Assembly (NCBI GenBank): GCA_947493175.1
Contig: CANLQD010000005.1
Location: 124,001-188,000 of the forward strand
Direction: 5' to 3'
From: an uncultured Flavobacteriaceae bacterium
Lineage (GTDB): Bacteria; Bacteroidota; Bacteroidia; Flavobacteriales; Flavobacteriaceae
DNA: 64,000 bases
Position numbers and translations under genes: made by a program
The notes under the pieces: model-generated
Told to the model about the DNA's origin: nothing
The model's database searches: none
The model's input: the letters and a program-made list of their open reading frames with translations, nothing else
Shown: positions 42,579 to 49,961 of the stretch, piece after piece
Layout of the letters: each line of letters opens with the position of its first letter
How positions within the stretch are numbered: the stretch's first letter is position 1

Positions 42579-43274
42579 TTAGAGAATATAAAAGATAAAG
42601 CCTATCCTAAGGGGGCGTAAACCTATATCATCTCCATTTACCTGCACACCATTGTTGAAAAGGTTATTCAGCATGTAATAGGCATGCACATTGAAACTAT
42701 CATACCCAAGGTTCAGGGAAATTCCGTATTGAAACTCGCGTATATCGGTGTTATTAAAAGTTATTTTACCGGTATCTGACACAAACTTAGATCGTGCCCC
42801 TAAGAGGTATCCCAATTTCAACCCTGCATAAATCCGATAAAATCGATACTCGGTGGCGGTAGAAGTACGCCAACGAAACTGAATCGGCATTTCCACCAGA
42901 TGGGTCTCTATCTTACTACGTCTAAATCCGTCTCTATTACCATCAATTTCATAGGTAATACCGTCTGGGGTTTCGGCCGCTATCAAGTCTGAATAATAGG
43001 AGTACAGCCCATACCCCAATCCTATTCCCAATCCCGCTGTCCTATCACGATTTAAGGGAATGTCTTTTATAAAACCTCCCTGCAGACCATAAGATAAATT
43101 ACGTTGGCTCAAATCTCCGGGTTGTTGCAGCAAAAAATTATAGGTAACCCCTAAATAAAACTGATCTTCCAAATAGCGATTATCAATAACCAATGAATCT
43201 TGGACCTCTTGAAGCTCTTGGGCATGAACAGACAATGAAATGAGAAGTGTAGCGCCTACTAAGAATGACTTCAT
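42579..43274 (-). CDS. PorT-like outer-membrane beta-barrel protein
   Basis: 231 residues; signal peptide ending SVHAQ, then a run of about eight amphipathic strands with aromatic girdles (FYLGVTYNFLLQQPGD, GLGIGLGYGLYSYYSD, YRIYAGLKLGYLLGAR, ISLNLGYDSFNVHAYYML), ending IGFIFYIL. It fits the PorT/outer-membrane beta-barrel group. PorT itself is a T9SS component in Porphyromonas, but many relatives are unrelated in function and no other T9SS gene is nearby here. It sits between the two ExbD pairs, which suggests a link with the energiser, by position only. Confidence 0.75.
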   Translation of the reverse strand: MKSFLVGATLLISLSVHAQELQEVQDSLVIDNRYLEDQFYLGVTYNFLLQQPGDLSQRNLSYGLQGGFIKDIPLNRDRTAGLGIGLGYGLYSYYSDLIAAETPDGITYEIDGNRDGFRRSKIETHLVEMPIQFRWRTSTATEYRFYRIYAGLKLGYLLGARSKFVSDTGKITFNNTDIREFQYGISLNLGYDSFNVHAYYMLNNLFNNGVQVNGDDIGLRPLRIGFIFYIL

Positions 43275-43609
43275 AGGTGTAAAGTTACGCAGTAAATCAT
43301 ATTAACGCCATTTTAGCTTTGAAATCGTGTATACAAAAACTGATTTTTATTTGGTCAAAGTGACAATCACAGAATAGGGAGCGCCACGGTACTTTCTTTT
43401 GAACAAAGAGCAGGTAACAAGAAACCATTAATCAGTGCAATTACAGAGCTGAAATGGTATAAGACAACCTATGACAAGCAATCGTATTAAACGCAATGCC
43501 CCATTAGAGCAGCATATAAAGGAGCTGATTATCTTATTTAGGCCACCACAAAAAAATGCCCCAAATAAGAATTTGGAGCATTCATTAAGTTTGAAATATA
43601 TAAATTTTC
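43275..43609. other. Intergenic region between the ExbB/ExbD operon and the PorT-like gene
   Basis: No gene is supported in these 335 bases; a 61-codon antisense-looking frame here is Cys-rich, low in protein character and overlaps the terminator. The terminator of the ExbB operon is at 43550-43580. The part near the PorT-like gene should carry its promoter, but no clear TAnnTTTG was identified. Confidence 0.5.
43550..43580 (-). terminator. Rho-independent terminator of the ExbB-ExbD operon
   Basis: On the minus strand TGCTCCAAAT (43571-43580) pairs with ATTTGGGGCA (43557-43566) with one wobble and a 4-base loop, followed by seven Ts (43550-43556). It ends the unit ExbB, small membrane protein, ExbD, ExbD and separates it from the PorT-like gene. 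Confidence 0.88.
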
Positions 43610-44092
43610 TCACTGAATATTTCTGAAGGCGTCACCCTCATAGGTAGTATAGTTTACCTTCAATGCATTCACTTTACGCAGTTCTTGCTTTATATCACTT
43701 ACCAATCCCATATTGGCATTCTTATCTACTTTTAAACTGGTAGTAAGTACATTTTGAAGTTCCTGTGCCTTTTTAGCCCTTTCCATCAAAATGTAATCTC
43801 CCACTTCTGTAGGACCGGCAAACTTATCGTTCAACTGTATTTTAGGCTCCGTACCAAAAACCTTTTGATATTCTTGGGTAGGTGGCCCCACGTAAATCGT
43901 GATAACTCGATCTTTCTTCTCGAGTTTTTTTATTTCACTTGCGTTAGGCAATACGTTTTCCACTTTTAAACTACTGTCTTTCATCACGGTAACCGTCATG
44001 AAAAAGAATAAAAGCATAAACACGATATCGGGCAAGGAAGCCGTTGAAACTGCGGGCAATTCTCCACTTTTTTTCTTCGCAAATTTAGACAT
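43610..44092 (-). CDS. ExbD/TolR-type biopolymer transport protein (first-pair, short form)
   Basis: 160 residues; MSKFAKKKSGELPAVSTAS, then the helix LPDIVFMLLFFFMTVTV with the acidic Asp, then a periplasmic domain with KLEKKDRVITIYVG, LNDKFAGPTEVGDYIL, LKVDKNANMGLVSDIKQELR and the end TTYEGDAFRNI. It is the last gene of the ExbB operon and ends just before the terminator at 43550-43580. It pairs with the longer ExbD 30 bases upstream. ExbD proteins form heteromers around the ExbB ring; a two-ExbD design implies an asymmetric complex, which is inference. Confidence 0.9.
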   Translation of the reverse strand: MSKFAKKKSGELPAVSTASLPDIVFMLLFFFMTVTVMKDSSLKVENVLPNASEIKKLEKKDRVITIYVGPPTQEYQKVFGTEPKIQLNDKFAGPTEVGDYILMERAKKAQELQNVLTTSLKVDKNANMGLVSDIKQELRKVNALKVNYTTYEGDAFRNIQ

Positions 44093-44122
44093 AATACTTG
44101 TTATCTGTTTGTATGCTTTTTA

Positions 44123-44746
44123 TTAACTACCAGAACCGCCAGAGGAAGAGGTTTCTGCTTCGGAAAGCTTCTGAGGAAACATCTCTTGAATCTGAGTAAT
44201 CTTTTCCTTTAGTTCTTCCTTCACGCTTGCGGGCGTCTCTTGCTTTATGTATTCCGCTTCCATCTCGGTAAACGGACGCTTAAACATACGTTCGGACTCC
44301 CTATTCCTTAATTCATTATACGCTCCTACCAGTTCGTTTTGAACCGTGATATAGGTACCGTATTTGGTCTCCCTGTCATTTTTAAGCGAGATAATCGCTT
44401 TTGTTGGATTATCCGACGAACTCGCATCTCTCTTTCCTTCACTACAATAATCACAGGAACCGTCCCCGTTATTCTCCAAAAAGGCCATGGCCTTTTGTCT
44501 GAGGTCTTTCAACTCTATCAAATCCCCATCAGCAAGTAATTGACCATTCTTGTTGATATTGACTTGGAATATGTTCTTCTGCTTAATGACCACGTCGGTC
44601 TCTGGTGGCTCAATTGGCGGCAACATACGGTCCAAACCAGCATCGGTCTCAATCGTTGTGGTCACCAAGAAAAAGATAAGCAATAGGAATGCTATATCCG
44701 CCATGGATCCCGCATTTACTTCTGGTGCTCCTGCTCTTCTAGGCAT
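44123..44746 (-). CDS. ExbD/TolR-type protein with periplasmic CxxC (first-pair, long form)
   Basis: 207 residues. The helix VNAGSMADIAFLLLIFFLVT is the same as in the second-pair copy, with Asp17. In the periplasmic domain there is CDYC (Cys98, Cys101) within a Gly/Ser-rich loop, then SSDNPTKAIISLK and TVQNELVGAYNELRNRE. The C-terminus is a coiled helix followed by a Ser/Gly tail. It begins 11 bases after the small membrane protein gene. The retention of a CxxC at the same place in both copies, with otherwise different loops, points to a conserved role for the two cysteines. Confidence 0.9.
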   Translation of the reverse strand: MPRRAGAPEVNAGSMADIAFLLLIFFLVTTTIETDAGLDRMLPPIEPPETDVVIKQKNIFQVNINKNGQLLADGDLIELKDLRQKAMAFLENNGDGSCDYCSEGKRDASSSDNPTKAIISLKNDRETKYGTYITVQNELVGAYNELRNRESERMFKRPFTEMEAEYIKQETPASVKEELKEKITQIQEMFPQKLSEAETSSSGGSGS

Positions 44747-44757
44747 ATTATACGTTT

Positions 44758-45189
44758 TTATTTACCAACTAGTTTCTTCAACGAGGGAACTACCATCAAT
44801 ACGATAGCAACCGCCGCAAGAATGAAAAAGATATACAATCCCATTCCTATTTTCTTCACCGTACTTTCGTCGGACATTTCCATGTATTGCGGATCCACAT
44901 CGGTTCCACTCGACAACACATAGGATATGATCGCCACCAAGGCAAATCCTCCGATTGCAAATAAGGTTTTTTTCAGACCTTGTGGATTAGAGAACATATT
45001 TTTCAATGCAAAACCGAGGCTAAAGATAACTGCTCCGGCCAACAATAAATAGGTAATCCAAAACATTGCATTCATGGCACCACTCTGTGCAGCCTCTGCC
45101 GGTGGCATTTCAGAATCCGGTAACATAAACCAAAGTACCGCACCTATCAACCCTACCGCTATCAAAGCTATTTTTACAATCTTATTCAT
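44758..45189 (-). CDS. Small membrane protein of the ExbB/ExbD operon, function unknown
   Basis: 143 residues with about four hydrophobic segments: an N-terminal helix (IALIAVGLIGAVLWFM), then AMFWITYLLLAGAVIFSLGF, a third (TLFAIGGFALVAIISYVL) and a last near the end (GLYIFFILAAVAIVLMVV). It lies between ExbB (23 bases upstream) and the long ExbD (11 bases downstream), so it is probably part of the same complex or helps to assemble it. It has no similarity to ExbB or ExbD that can be seen by eye. No named family can be given. Confidence 0.72.
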   Translation of the reverse strand: MNKIVKIALIAVGLIGAVLWFMLPDSEMPPAEAAQSGAMNAMFWITYLLLAGAVIFSLGFALKNMFSNPQGLKKTLFAIGGFALVAIISYVLSSGTDVDPQYMEMSDESTVKKIGMGLYIFFILAAVAIVLMVVPSLKKLVGK

Positions 45190-45212
45190 CTTTTATGGTT
45201 TAGGTGCGCGAT

Positions 45213-45959
45213 TTATTTTTTGTGATCTACCAACATATCGATAAGCGAAATAGAAGAATCTTCCATATCGTTTACGATGCTATCAATTTTAGCAATGATA
45301 TAGTTGTAGAAAATCTGCAGGATAATCGCTGTGATCAAACCAAATACGGTAGTCAATAACGCCACCTGAATATCACCTGCAATCAAAGAGGCACTCAAGT
45401 TACCAACAGCAGCAATTTTCTGGAAGGCCTGGATCATACCGATTACGGTTCCCATGAAACCAAGCATGGGTGCAATTGCGATAAACAAAGACAACCATGA
45501 CACATTTTTCTCTAATTGACCCATCTGAACACCACCGTAAGCAACAACCGCTTTCTCGGCAGACTCAATGCTCTCACCAGCCCTATCCAAACCTTGGTAA
45601 TAAATAGAAGCAACAGGACCTTTTGTATTTCTACACACTTCCTTGGCAGCTTCTACACCTCCAGAGGCCAATGCATCCTCAACTTGTTGCTTTAACTTTC
45701 CGGTATTGGTACTTGCCATATTCAAATAAATGATTCTTTCAATCGCAACGGCAAGGCCTAATATCAAACAAAGCAATACGATACCCATAAAACTGGCACC
45801 ACCTTGGATGAACTGCTCTTTCAACACTTGCGTAAAACCTTTGGACGCTTCTTCCGTTCCTTCCTGAAACATCGTTGCAGCAGTAGTCATGGCGTTTACC
45901 GTATTTGTTCCCAGGATAAACACACCACTCACAGCTAGGGTAGAGAATAATTTTTTCAT
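45213..45959 (-). CDS. MotA/TolQ/ExbB family proton channel protein
   Basis: About 248 residues from ATG 45959; a TTG three codons upstream is less likely. A cleavable signal (MKKLFSTLAVSGVFILGTN) precedes the mature protein, as often in Bacteroidota ExbB. The first membrane helix is FMGIVLLCLILGLAVAIERI, and the later pair lies in IAPMLGFMGTVIGMIQAF and ALLTTVFGLITAIILQIFYN, the family signature that lines the proton path. It heads the operon ExbB, small membrane protein, ExbD, ExbD. It should form a pentamer that powers TonB or a similar protein; no TonB gene is in the window. Confidence 0.93.
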   Translation of the reverse strand: MKKLFSTLAVSGVFILGTNTVNAMTTAATMFQEGTEEASKGFTQVLKEQFIQGGASFMGIVLLCLILGLAVAIERIIYLNMASTNTGKLKQQVEDALASGGVEAAKEVCRNTKGPVASIYYQGLDRAGESIESAEKAVVAYGGVQMGQLEKNVSWLSLFIAIAPMLGFMGTVIGMIQAFQKIAAVGNLSASLIAGDIQVALLTTVFGLITAIILQIFYNYIIAKIDSIVNDMEDSSISLIDMLVDHKK

Positions 45960-46035
45960 TTTTTTCAAACTTAAATTAGTTAGTTAATAATGCTAAAGAT
46001 AAAAAAATTTCGCAATAATGAAAGCAAAACCTTCG

Positions 46036-46123
46036 CAGAGAGGAAGGGATTCGAACCCTCGATACACTTTTGGTGTATACACACTTTCCAGGCGTGCGCC
46101 TTCGACCACTCGGCCACCTCTCT
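46036..46123 (-). tRNA. tRNA-Ser (anticodon GGA)
   Basis: An 88-base class II tRNA with a 7-pair acceptor stem (AGAGAGG with CCTCTCT), anticodon stem CACGC/GTGTG and loop CTGGAAA giving anticodon GGA at 46087-46089. A long variable arm (TGTATACACC paired in part with GTGTA) and the T-arm GGGTTCGAATCCC complete the fold. It reads UCC and UCU codons. The 3' CCA is not encoded. It lies between the ExbB operon and the asparaginase gene. Confidence 0.95.
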
Positions 46124-46193
46124 AGTCTGACCTTTTTAAGGGTTGGCCAAATAACAAAAAAAATATTAGTTAAGGAAATTAATACGGTAAATT

Positions 46194-47225
46194 TTACGAC
46201 ATCTCTCCTCTTAGGGAGGTTTCAAAGACCGTTTTGAACGACTTACCGGAAACACCCGCCCCTAAAAGATACATGAGTTTTGTGATGGCTGCTTCGGTAG
46301 TAATGTCATTACCGCTGATTACCTGCAGTTTTTTGAGCTGCTGGCTTGTCTGATATTGTCCCATGAGCACCCCTCCCCCAACACATTGGGTTACATTTAC
46401 CACCTTTATCCCCTTCGCTATGGCCTCTTTGAGAATTGTGGTCAACCATTGTTCTTCCGGTGCATTTCCCGAACCATAGGTTTCAATGATCAGTGCCTTT
46501 AATTCCGGGGTCGAAACCATATTTTTCAATAAGCCAGGGGCAAGACCGGGAAACATTTTTAGTATACCCACATTGGAATCCATCTTTTTATGAACCACTA
46601 ACCGCTTTATGCGCTTGCGCGGCAACAAGGCTTCTTTATTAATTTTCAAATGCACCCCGGATACGGCCAGCGGCGGATAGTTAGGAGACTGAAATGCTTC
46701 AAAATGTTCCGCATTGATTTTAGTGGTTCTGTTCGCTCGTAATAATTTATATTCAAAATAAAGTCCCACTTCCTGTATTACCGGTCTTCCTCTTTCCCTT
46801 AAGGCGGCAATTTGTATGGAAGTAATCAAATTCTCCTTCGCATCGGTACGCAAATCACCGATTGGCAACTGACTTCCGGTAAAGATGACCGGCTTCGACA
46901 AATTTTCCAACATGTAACCCAGTGCCGAAGCGGTATAGCTCATGGTATCGCTCCCGTGCAACACCACAAAACCATCGTAACTTTCATAATGTTCCTCGAT
47001 GATCATCGCGATCATGACCCAATGGGACGGATTCATATTGGAAGAATCAATAGGTTGCTCAAAGGAAATAGTTTCAATATGGCAATCCAATTGATGCAAT
47101 TCGGGAATATGTTGCACCAATTTTTTAAAATTGAAAGCTCTCAAAGTACCCGACTTGTAGTCTTTCACCATACCAATGGTGCCCCCTGTATAAATCAACA
47201 ATATGTTGGTCTTTTTATCTTCCAA
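46194..47225 (-). CDS. ansA: Type I (cytoplasmic) L-asparaginase
   Basis: 343 residues. The nucleophile block TGGTIGM is near residues 13-19 (IYTGGTIGMVKD), and the second Thr with the catalytic Asp-Lys region is in VLHGSDTMSYTASALGYML. No signal peptide is present, so it works inside the cell, turning asparagine into aspartate and ammonia. The start codon is taken as TTG at 47225, because no in-frame ATG lies between the end of tatD and the first conserved residues; this is the less certain part. It follows tatD by 29 bases on the same strand. Confidence 0.9.
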   Translation of the reverse strand: MEDKKTNILLIYTGGTIGMVKDYKSGTLRAFNFKKLVQHIPELHQLDCHIETISFEQPIDSSNMNPSHWVMIAMIIEEHYESYDGFVVLHGSDTMSYTASALGYMLENLSKPVIFTGSQLPIGDLRTDAKENLITSIQIAALRERGRPVIQEVGLYFEYKLLRANRTTKINAEHFEAFQSPNYPPLAVSGVHLKINKEALLPRKRIKRLVVHKKMDSNVGILKMFPGLAPGLLKNMVSTPELKALIIETYGSGNAPEEQWLTTILKEAIAKGIKVVNVTQCVGGGVLMGQYQTSQQLKKLQVISGNDITTEAAITKLMYLLGAGVSGKSFKTVFETSLRGEMS

Positions 47226-47254
47226 TATCTTCTGTTTAAAATGGCACGTTTTAA

Positions 47255-48022
47255 CTAAATACCAAATACCTGTGTTGAGTTATGGGTTGTGATTTCCGCA
47301 ATTTCCGCTTCATCTTTCCCATATATGGAAGCTACTTTTTGCAGAACCTCTTTTAAATAGGCACTTTCATTTCGCTTTCCCCTGTAGGGAACCGGTGCCA
47401 AATAAGGTGCATCGGTCTCCAATACAATATGCTCGAGCCCAATTTCATGAAGAAATCGATCAATTTTTCCGTTTTTAAAGGTGGCAACCCCACCAATACC
47501 TAGCTTCATCCCATATGAAATGGCCCGTTCGGCTTGTTCAAATGTACCCGTAAAACAATGAAAAATACCATACAACCCATCATCTTTCTTCTCCTCTAAC
47601 ACTTCAAACACTTCATCAAAGGCATCCCTACAATGAATCACGATAGGCAGTTGGTATTTTTTGGCCCAATCTATCTGGATACGAAAAGCGGCTTGCTGTT
47701 GTGATAACCGACTTTTGTCCCAATACAGATCCACACCTATCTCCCCAACCGCATAAAACTTTCTAGAAGCCAACATCGCCTCTACATGCTGCAATTCTTT
47801 TTCATAGTCATCCTTTACATGAGTCGGGTGCAACCCCATCATCAAAAACATCTGTTCCGGATAAGCTTTCTCCAAGGCGATCATTGATTCGGTATAGGTT
47901 GAATCGATGGCCGGAATAAAGAAGCGTTGCACTCCCTGGGCAATCGCCTTTTGAATAACTGAGTCCCTATCTTCATCAAAGGCTTCGCTGTACAAATGGG
48001 TATGGGTGTCGGTCAAAATCAT
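47255..48022 (-). CDS. TatD family metal-dependent deoxyribonuclease
   Basis: 255 residues, TIM-barrel metal hydrolase. The first metal ligands are in LTDTHTHLYSEAFDED (H-x-H), then GLHPTHV, GEIGVDLYWDKS (Glu), PIVIHCRDAFDE (His), GIFHCFTGT and LETDAPYLAPVP (Asp) near the end. All metal-binding residues are present. TatD-type enzymes are 3'-5' exonucleases linked to DNA repair and damage-RNA turnover. A TATTTTTG box directly before the ATG (48027-48034) implies a near-leaderless mRNA. The asparaginase gene follows closely and may be cotranscribed. Confidence 0.92.
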   Translation of the reverse strand: MILTDTHTHLYSEAFDEDRDSVIQKAIAQGVQRFFIPAIDSTYTESMIALEKAYPEQMFLMMGLHPTHVKDDYEKELQHVEAMLASRKFYAVGEIGVDLYWDKSRLSQQQAAFRIQIDWAKKYQLPIVIHCRDAFDEVFEVLEEKKDDGLYGIFHCFTGTFEQAERAISYGMKLGIGGVATFKNGKIDRFLHEIGLEHIVLETDAPYLAPVPYRGKRNESAYLKEVLQKVASIYGKDEAEIAEITTHNSTQVFGI

Positions 48023-48026
48023 GCTG

Positions 48027-48046
48027 CAAAAATAGGTTTATCTTTG
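48027..48046. promoter_or_regulatory. Face-to-face -7 boxes of tatD and the retropepsin-like gene
   Basis: Minus-strand TATTTTTG (48027-48034) lies 4 bases before the tatD ATG, and plus-strand TATCTTTG (48039-48046) lies 32 bases before the retropepsin-like ATG. Both fit TAnnTTTG. Only 4 bases separate them, so RNA polymerase can hardly hold both at once. Confidence 0.5.
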
Positions 48047-48078
48047 CGATAACGAAATAAGTAAGAAGCACCTCATAT

Positions 48079-48531
48079 ATGGCCGGACTCAAAAGCTTTT
48101 TAAGAAAAAAGAACTATGTAAAGGTACCTTTGGTACTTACCGCTACCAATCATTTTGAGGTAATCGCGACCATTAACGGGGTTACCGGACGGTTCATATT
48201 AGATACCGGGGCCTCGAATACCTGCATCGGTTTTGATAAAATCGATTTTTTTCAACTTACCTCCAAAGCTTCCAAAATCAAGGCGGCAGGTGCCGGAGCC
48301 ACCAATATGGACACCCTGATATCCACCAAAAACACTATCGCAATCGGAGGTTGGAAGAAGAAGAAATTAAAAATCGTATTGTTCGACCTTGTACATGTAA
48401 ACGAAGCGTTGACCACACACAAGGCACTTCCCGTAGATGGTATTATCGGGGCGGATATTCTCAAGAAAGCCAAAGCTATTATCGACTATGACAAGTGTTG
48501 TGTGTATTTAAAGATCAAAACAAAAAAGTAA
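48079..48531 (+). CDS. Retropepsin-like aspartic protease family protein
   Basis: 150 residues, one retropepsin-like domain. The catalytic motif is ILDTGASNT (Asp42), preceded by the strand INGVTGRF. The second hallmark is VDGIIGADIL near residue 125, the hydrophobic-hydrophobic-Gly of the family. A single domain means it should act as a dimer. No signal peptide is seen, so it is probably intracellular, unlike the periplasmic members such as those of Rickettsia. The substrate is unknown. The gene is divergent from tatD, with overlapping promoter space. Confidence 0.85.
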   Translation: MAGLKSFLRKKNYVKVPLVLTATNHFEVIATINGVTGRFILDTGASNTCIGFDKIDFFQLTSKASKIKAAGAGATNMDTLISTKNTIAIGGWKKKKLKIVLFDLVHVNEALTTHKALPVDGIIGADILKKAKAIIDYDKCCVYLKIKTKK

Positions 48532-48659
48532 ACTACCTCGGGCGAGTTCCAACATTTACTGTCAGTACCGGCCCTATATCAAAGTGGAATTCACGCAATA
48601 CCCGTCGTCGGGATTCGGCCATCCTATTTCAATATGCCATAGACTCTTAAAATAAAGAA

Positions 48660-48688
48660 CCCTCTAAGATCATAAAGTTCCTAGAGGG
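48660..48688 (-). terminator. Terminator of the sucA-sucB unit
   Basis: On the minus strand CCCTCTA (48682-48688) pairs with TAGAGGG (48660-48666), followed by a T-rich stretch (TTCTTTATTTT). The loop of 15 bases can itself fold in part. It sits 32 bases past the sucB stop. Confidence 0.75.
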
Positions 48689-48719
48689 CGGTTTCTATAT
48701 TTTGGATCTTTGGAATAGC

Positions 48720-49961
48720 CTACATCTCCAGAGCCTTTTCTACATCATTGTTCATCAACAACTCTTCTGGGCTTTCCAGCGCCTCTTTTACGGCTACCAA
48801 GAAGCCCACTGATTCTTTACCGTCGATAATGCGATGGTCATAGGAAAGAGCCACGTACATAATCGGAGCAATTGCAATGGCACCATCTCTTACAATAGGT
48901 CTTTCCACAATATTGTGCATCCCTAAAATAGCACTTTGGGGCGGGTTGATAATAGGCGTACTTAACATGGAGCCAAAAACGCCCCCATTGGTTATGGTGA
49001 AGGTACCACCAGTCATTTCATCGACCGTGATTTCACCTTCCCTAGCACGGATGGCCAGCCGTTTCACTTCTGACTCAACACCTCTGAAGGTAAGGTTTTC
49101 CGCATTGCGTATCACTGGTACCATAAGTCCCTTGGGACCCGAAACCGCAATACTGATATCACAAAAATCATAACTGATCATTTCCTTACCATCGATCATT
49201 GAATTGACCGCAGGATAAAGTTCCAAGGCCCGCACCACAGCTTTCGTAAAGAAACTCATAAAGCCTAAACTAACACCATGCCGTTCCTTAAATGCTTCTT
49301 TGTATTGTTTGCGAAGTGCAAAGATAGGAGACATATCGACCTCATTGAAGGTAGTCAACATCGCCGTTTCATTCTTTGCCGAAACCAATCGTTCCGCTAC
49401 TTTTCTTCGGAGCATCGACAGTTTGGAGCGGCTCTCCCCTCGGGCTCCTCCGGTTGGTGTCCCCATAGAAGGCACGGCCTTTACCGCGTCGTCCTTGGTA
49501 ATTCGCCCATCGCGCCCTGTTCCCTTAACGGCAGATGTTTCGATGCCCTTTTCTTCCAATATCTTCTTAGCTGCCGGAGAAGCCGTTCCGAAAGCATAGG
49601 TTTCTTTTGCCGGTTCTGGTTGTGGCGTTTTTTCGCTATTCGCTTTTGCTTCAGCAGATTCTTTTTGTTCCGTATCTTTCCCCTCCTTGCTTCCAGAACC
49701 TTCATTACTACCAGCAGGCTTTTCCGCACTCGTATCGATCAAACATACAACGGCCCCAACCTCGACCGCATCCCCGACCTCGGCCTTCAAGGTAATGGTA
49801 CCACTGACCTCTGCAGGCAGTTCAAGCGTAGCTTTATCCGAATCGACCTCTGCGATCGCCTGATCTTTTTCTACGTAGTCACCATCCTCTACCAACCATT
49901 CGGCGATTTCTACCTCGGTAATCGATTCTCCCGGTGAGGGGACTTTCATTTCTAAAATCAT
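48720..49961 (-). CDS. sucB: 2-oxoglutarate dehydrogenase E2 component (dihydrolipoyl succinyltransferase)
   Basis: 413 residues. The lipoyl domain comes first (MILEMKVPSPGESITEVEIA), with the lipoylated Lys in EVDSDKATLELP. An Ala/Glu/Pro-rich linker about residues 80-125 follows. Next are the E3/E1-binding domain (ASPAAKKILEEKGI) and the catalytic domain with SLGFMSFFTKAVVRAL and YDHRIIDGKESVGFL, which carries the active-site His and Asp. It transfers succinyl to CoA in the TCA cycle. Its ATG overlaps the sucA stop by four bases (ATGA), so the two are translationally coupled. No dihydrolipoyl dehydrogenase gene is nearby. Confidence 0.96.
   Translation of the reverse strand: MILEMKVPSPGESITEVEIAEWLVEDGDYVEKDQAIAEVDSDKATLELPAEVSGTITLKAEVGDAVEVGAVVCLIDTSAEKPAGSNEGSGSKEGKDTEQKESAEAKANSEKTPQPEPAKETYAFGTASPAAKKILEEKGIETSAVKGTGRDGRITKDDAVKAVPSMGTPTGGARGESRSKLSMLRRKVAERLVSAKNETAMLTTFNEVDMSPIFALRKQYKEAFKERHGVSLGFMSFFTKAVVRALELYPAVNSMIDGKEMISYDFCDISIAVSGPKGLMVPVIRNAENLTFRGVESEVKRLAIRAREGEITVDEMTGGTFTITNGGVFGSMLSTPIINPPQSAILGMHNIVERPIVRDGAIAIAPIMYVALSYDHRIIDGKESVGFLVAVKEALESPEELLMNNDVEKALEM

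Noticed and set aside
43428..43613. 61-codon Cys-rich frame between ExbD and the PorT-like gene
   Set aside because: Overlaps the terminator at 43550-43580 and the end of the ExbD gene; composition is not convincing.
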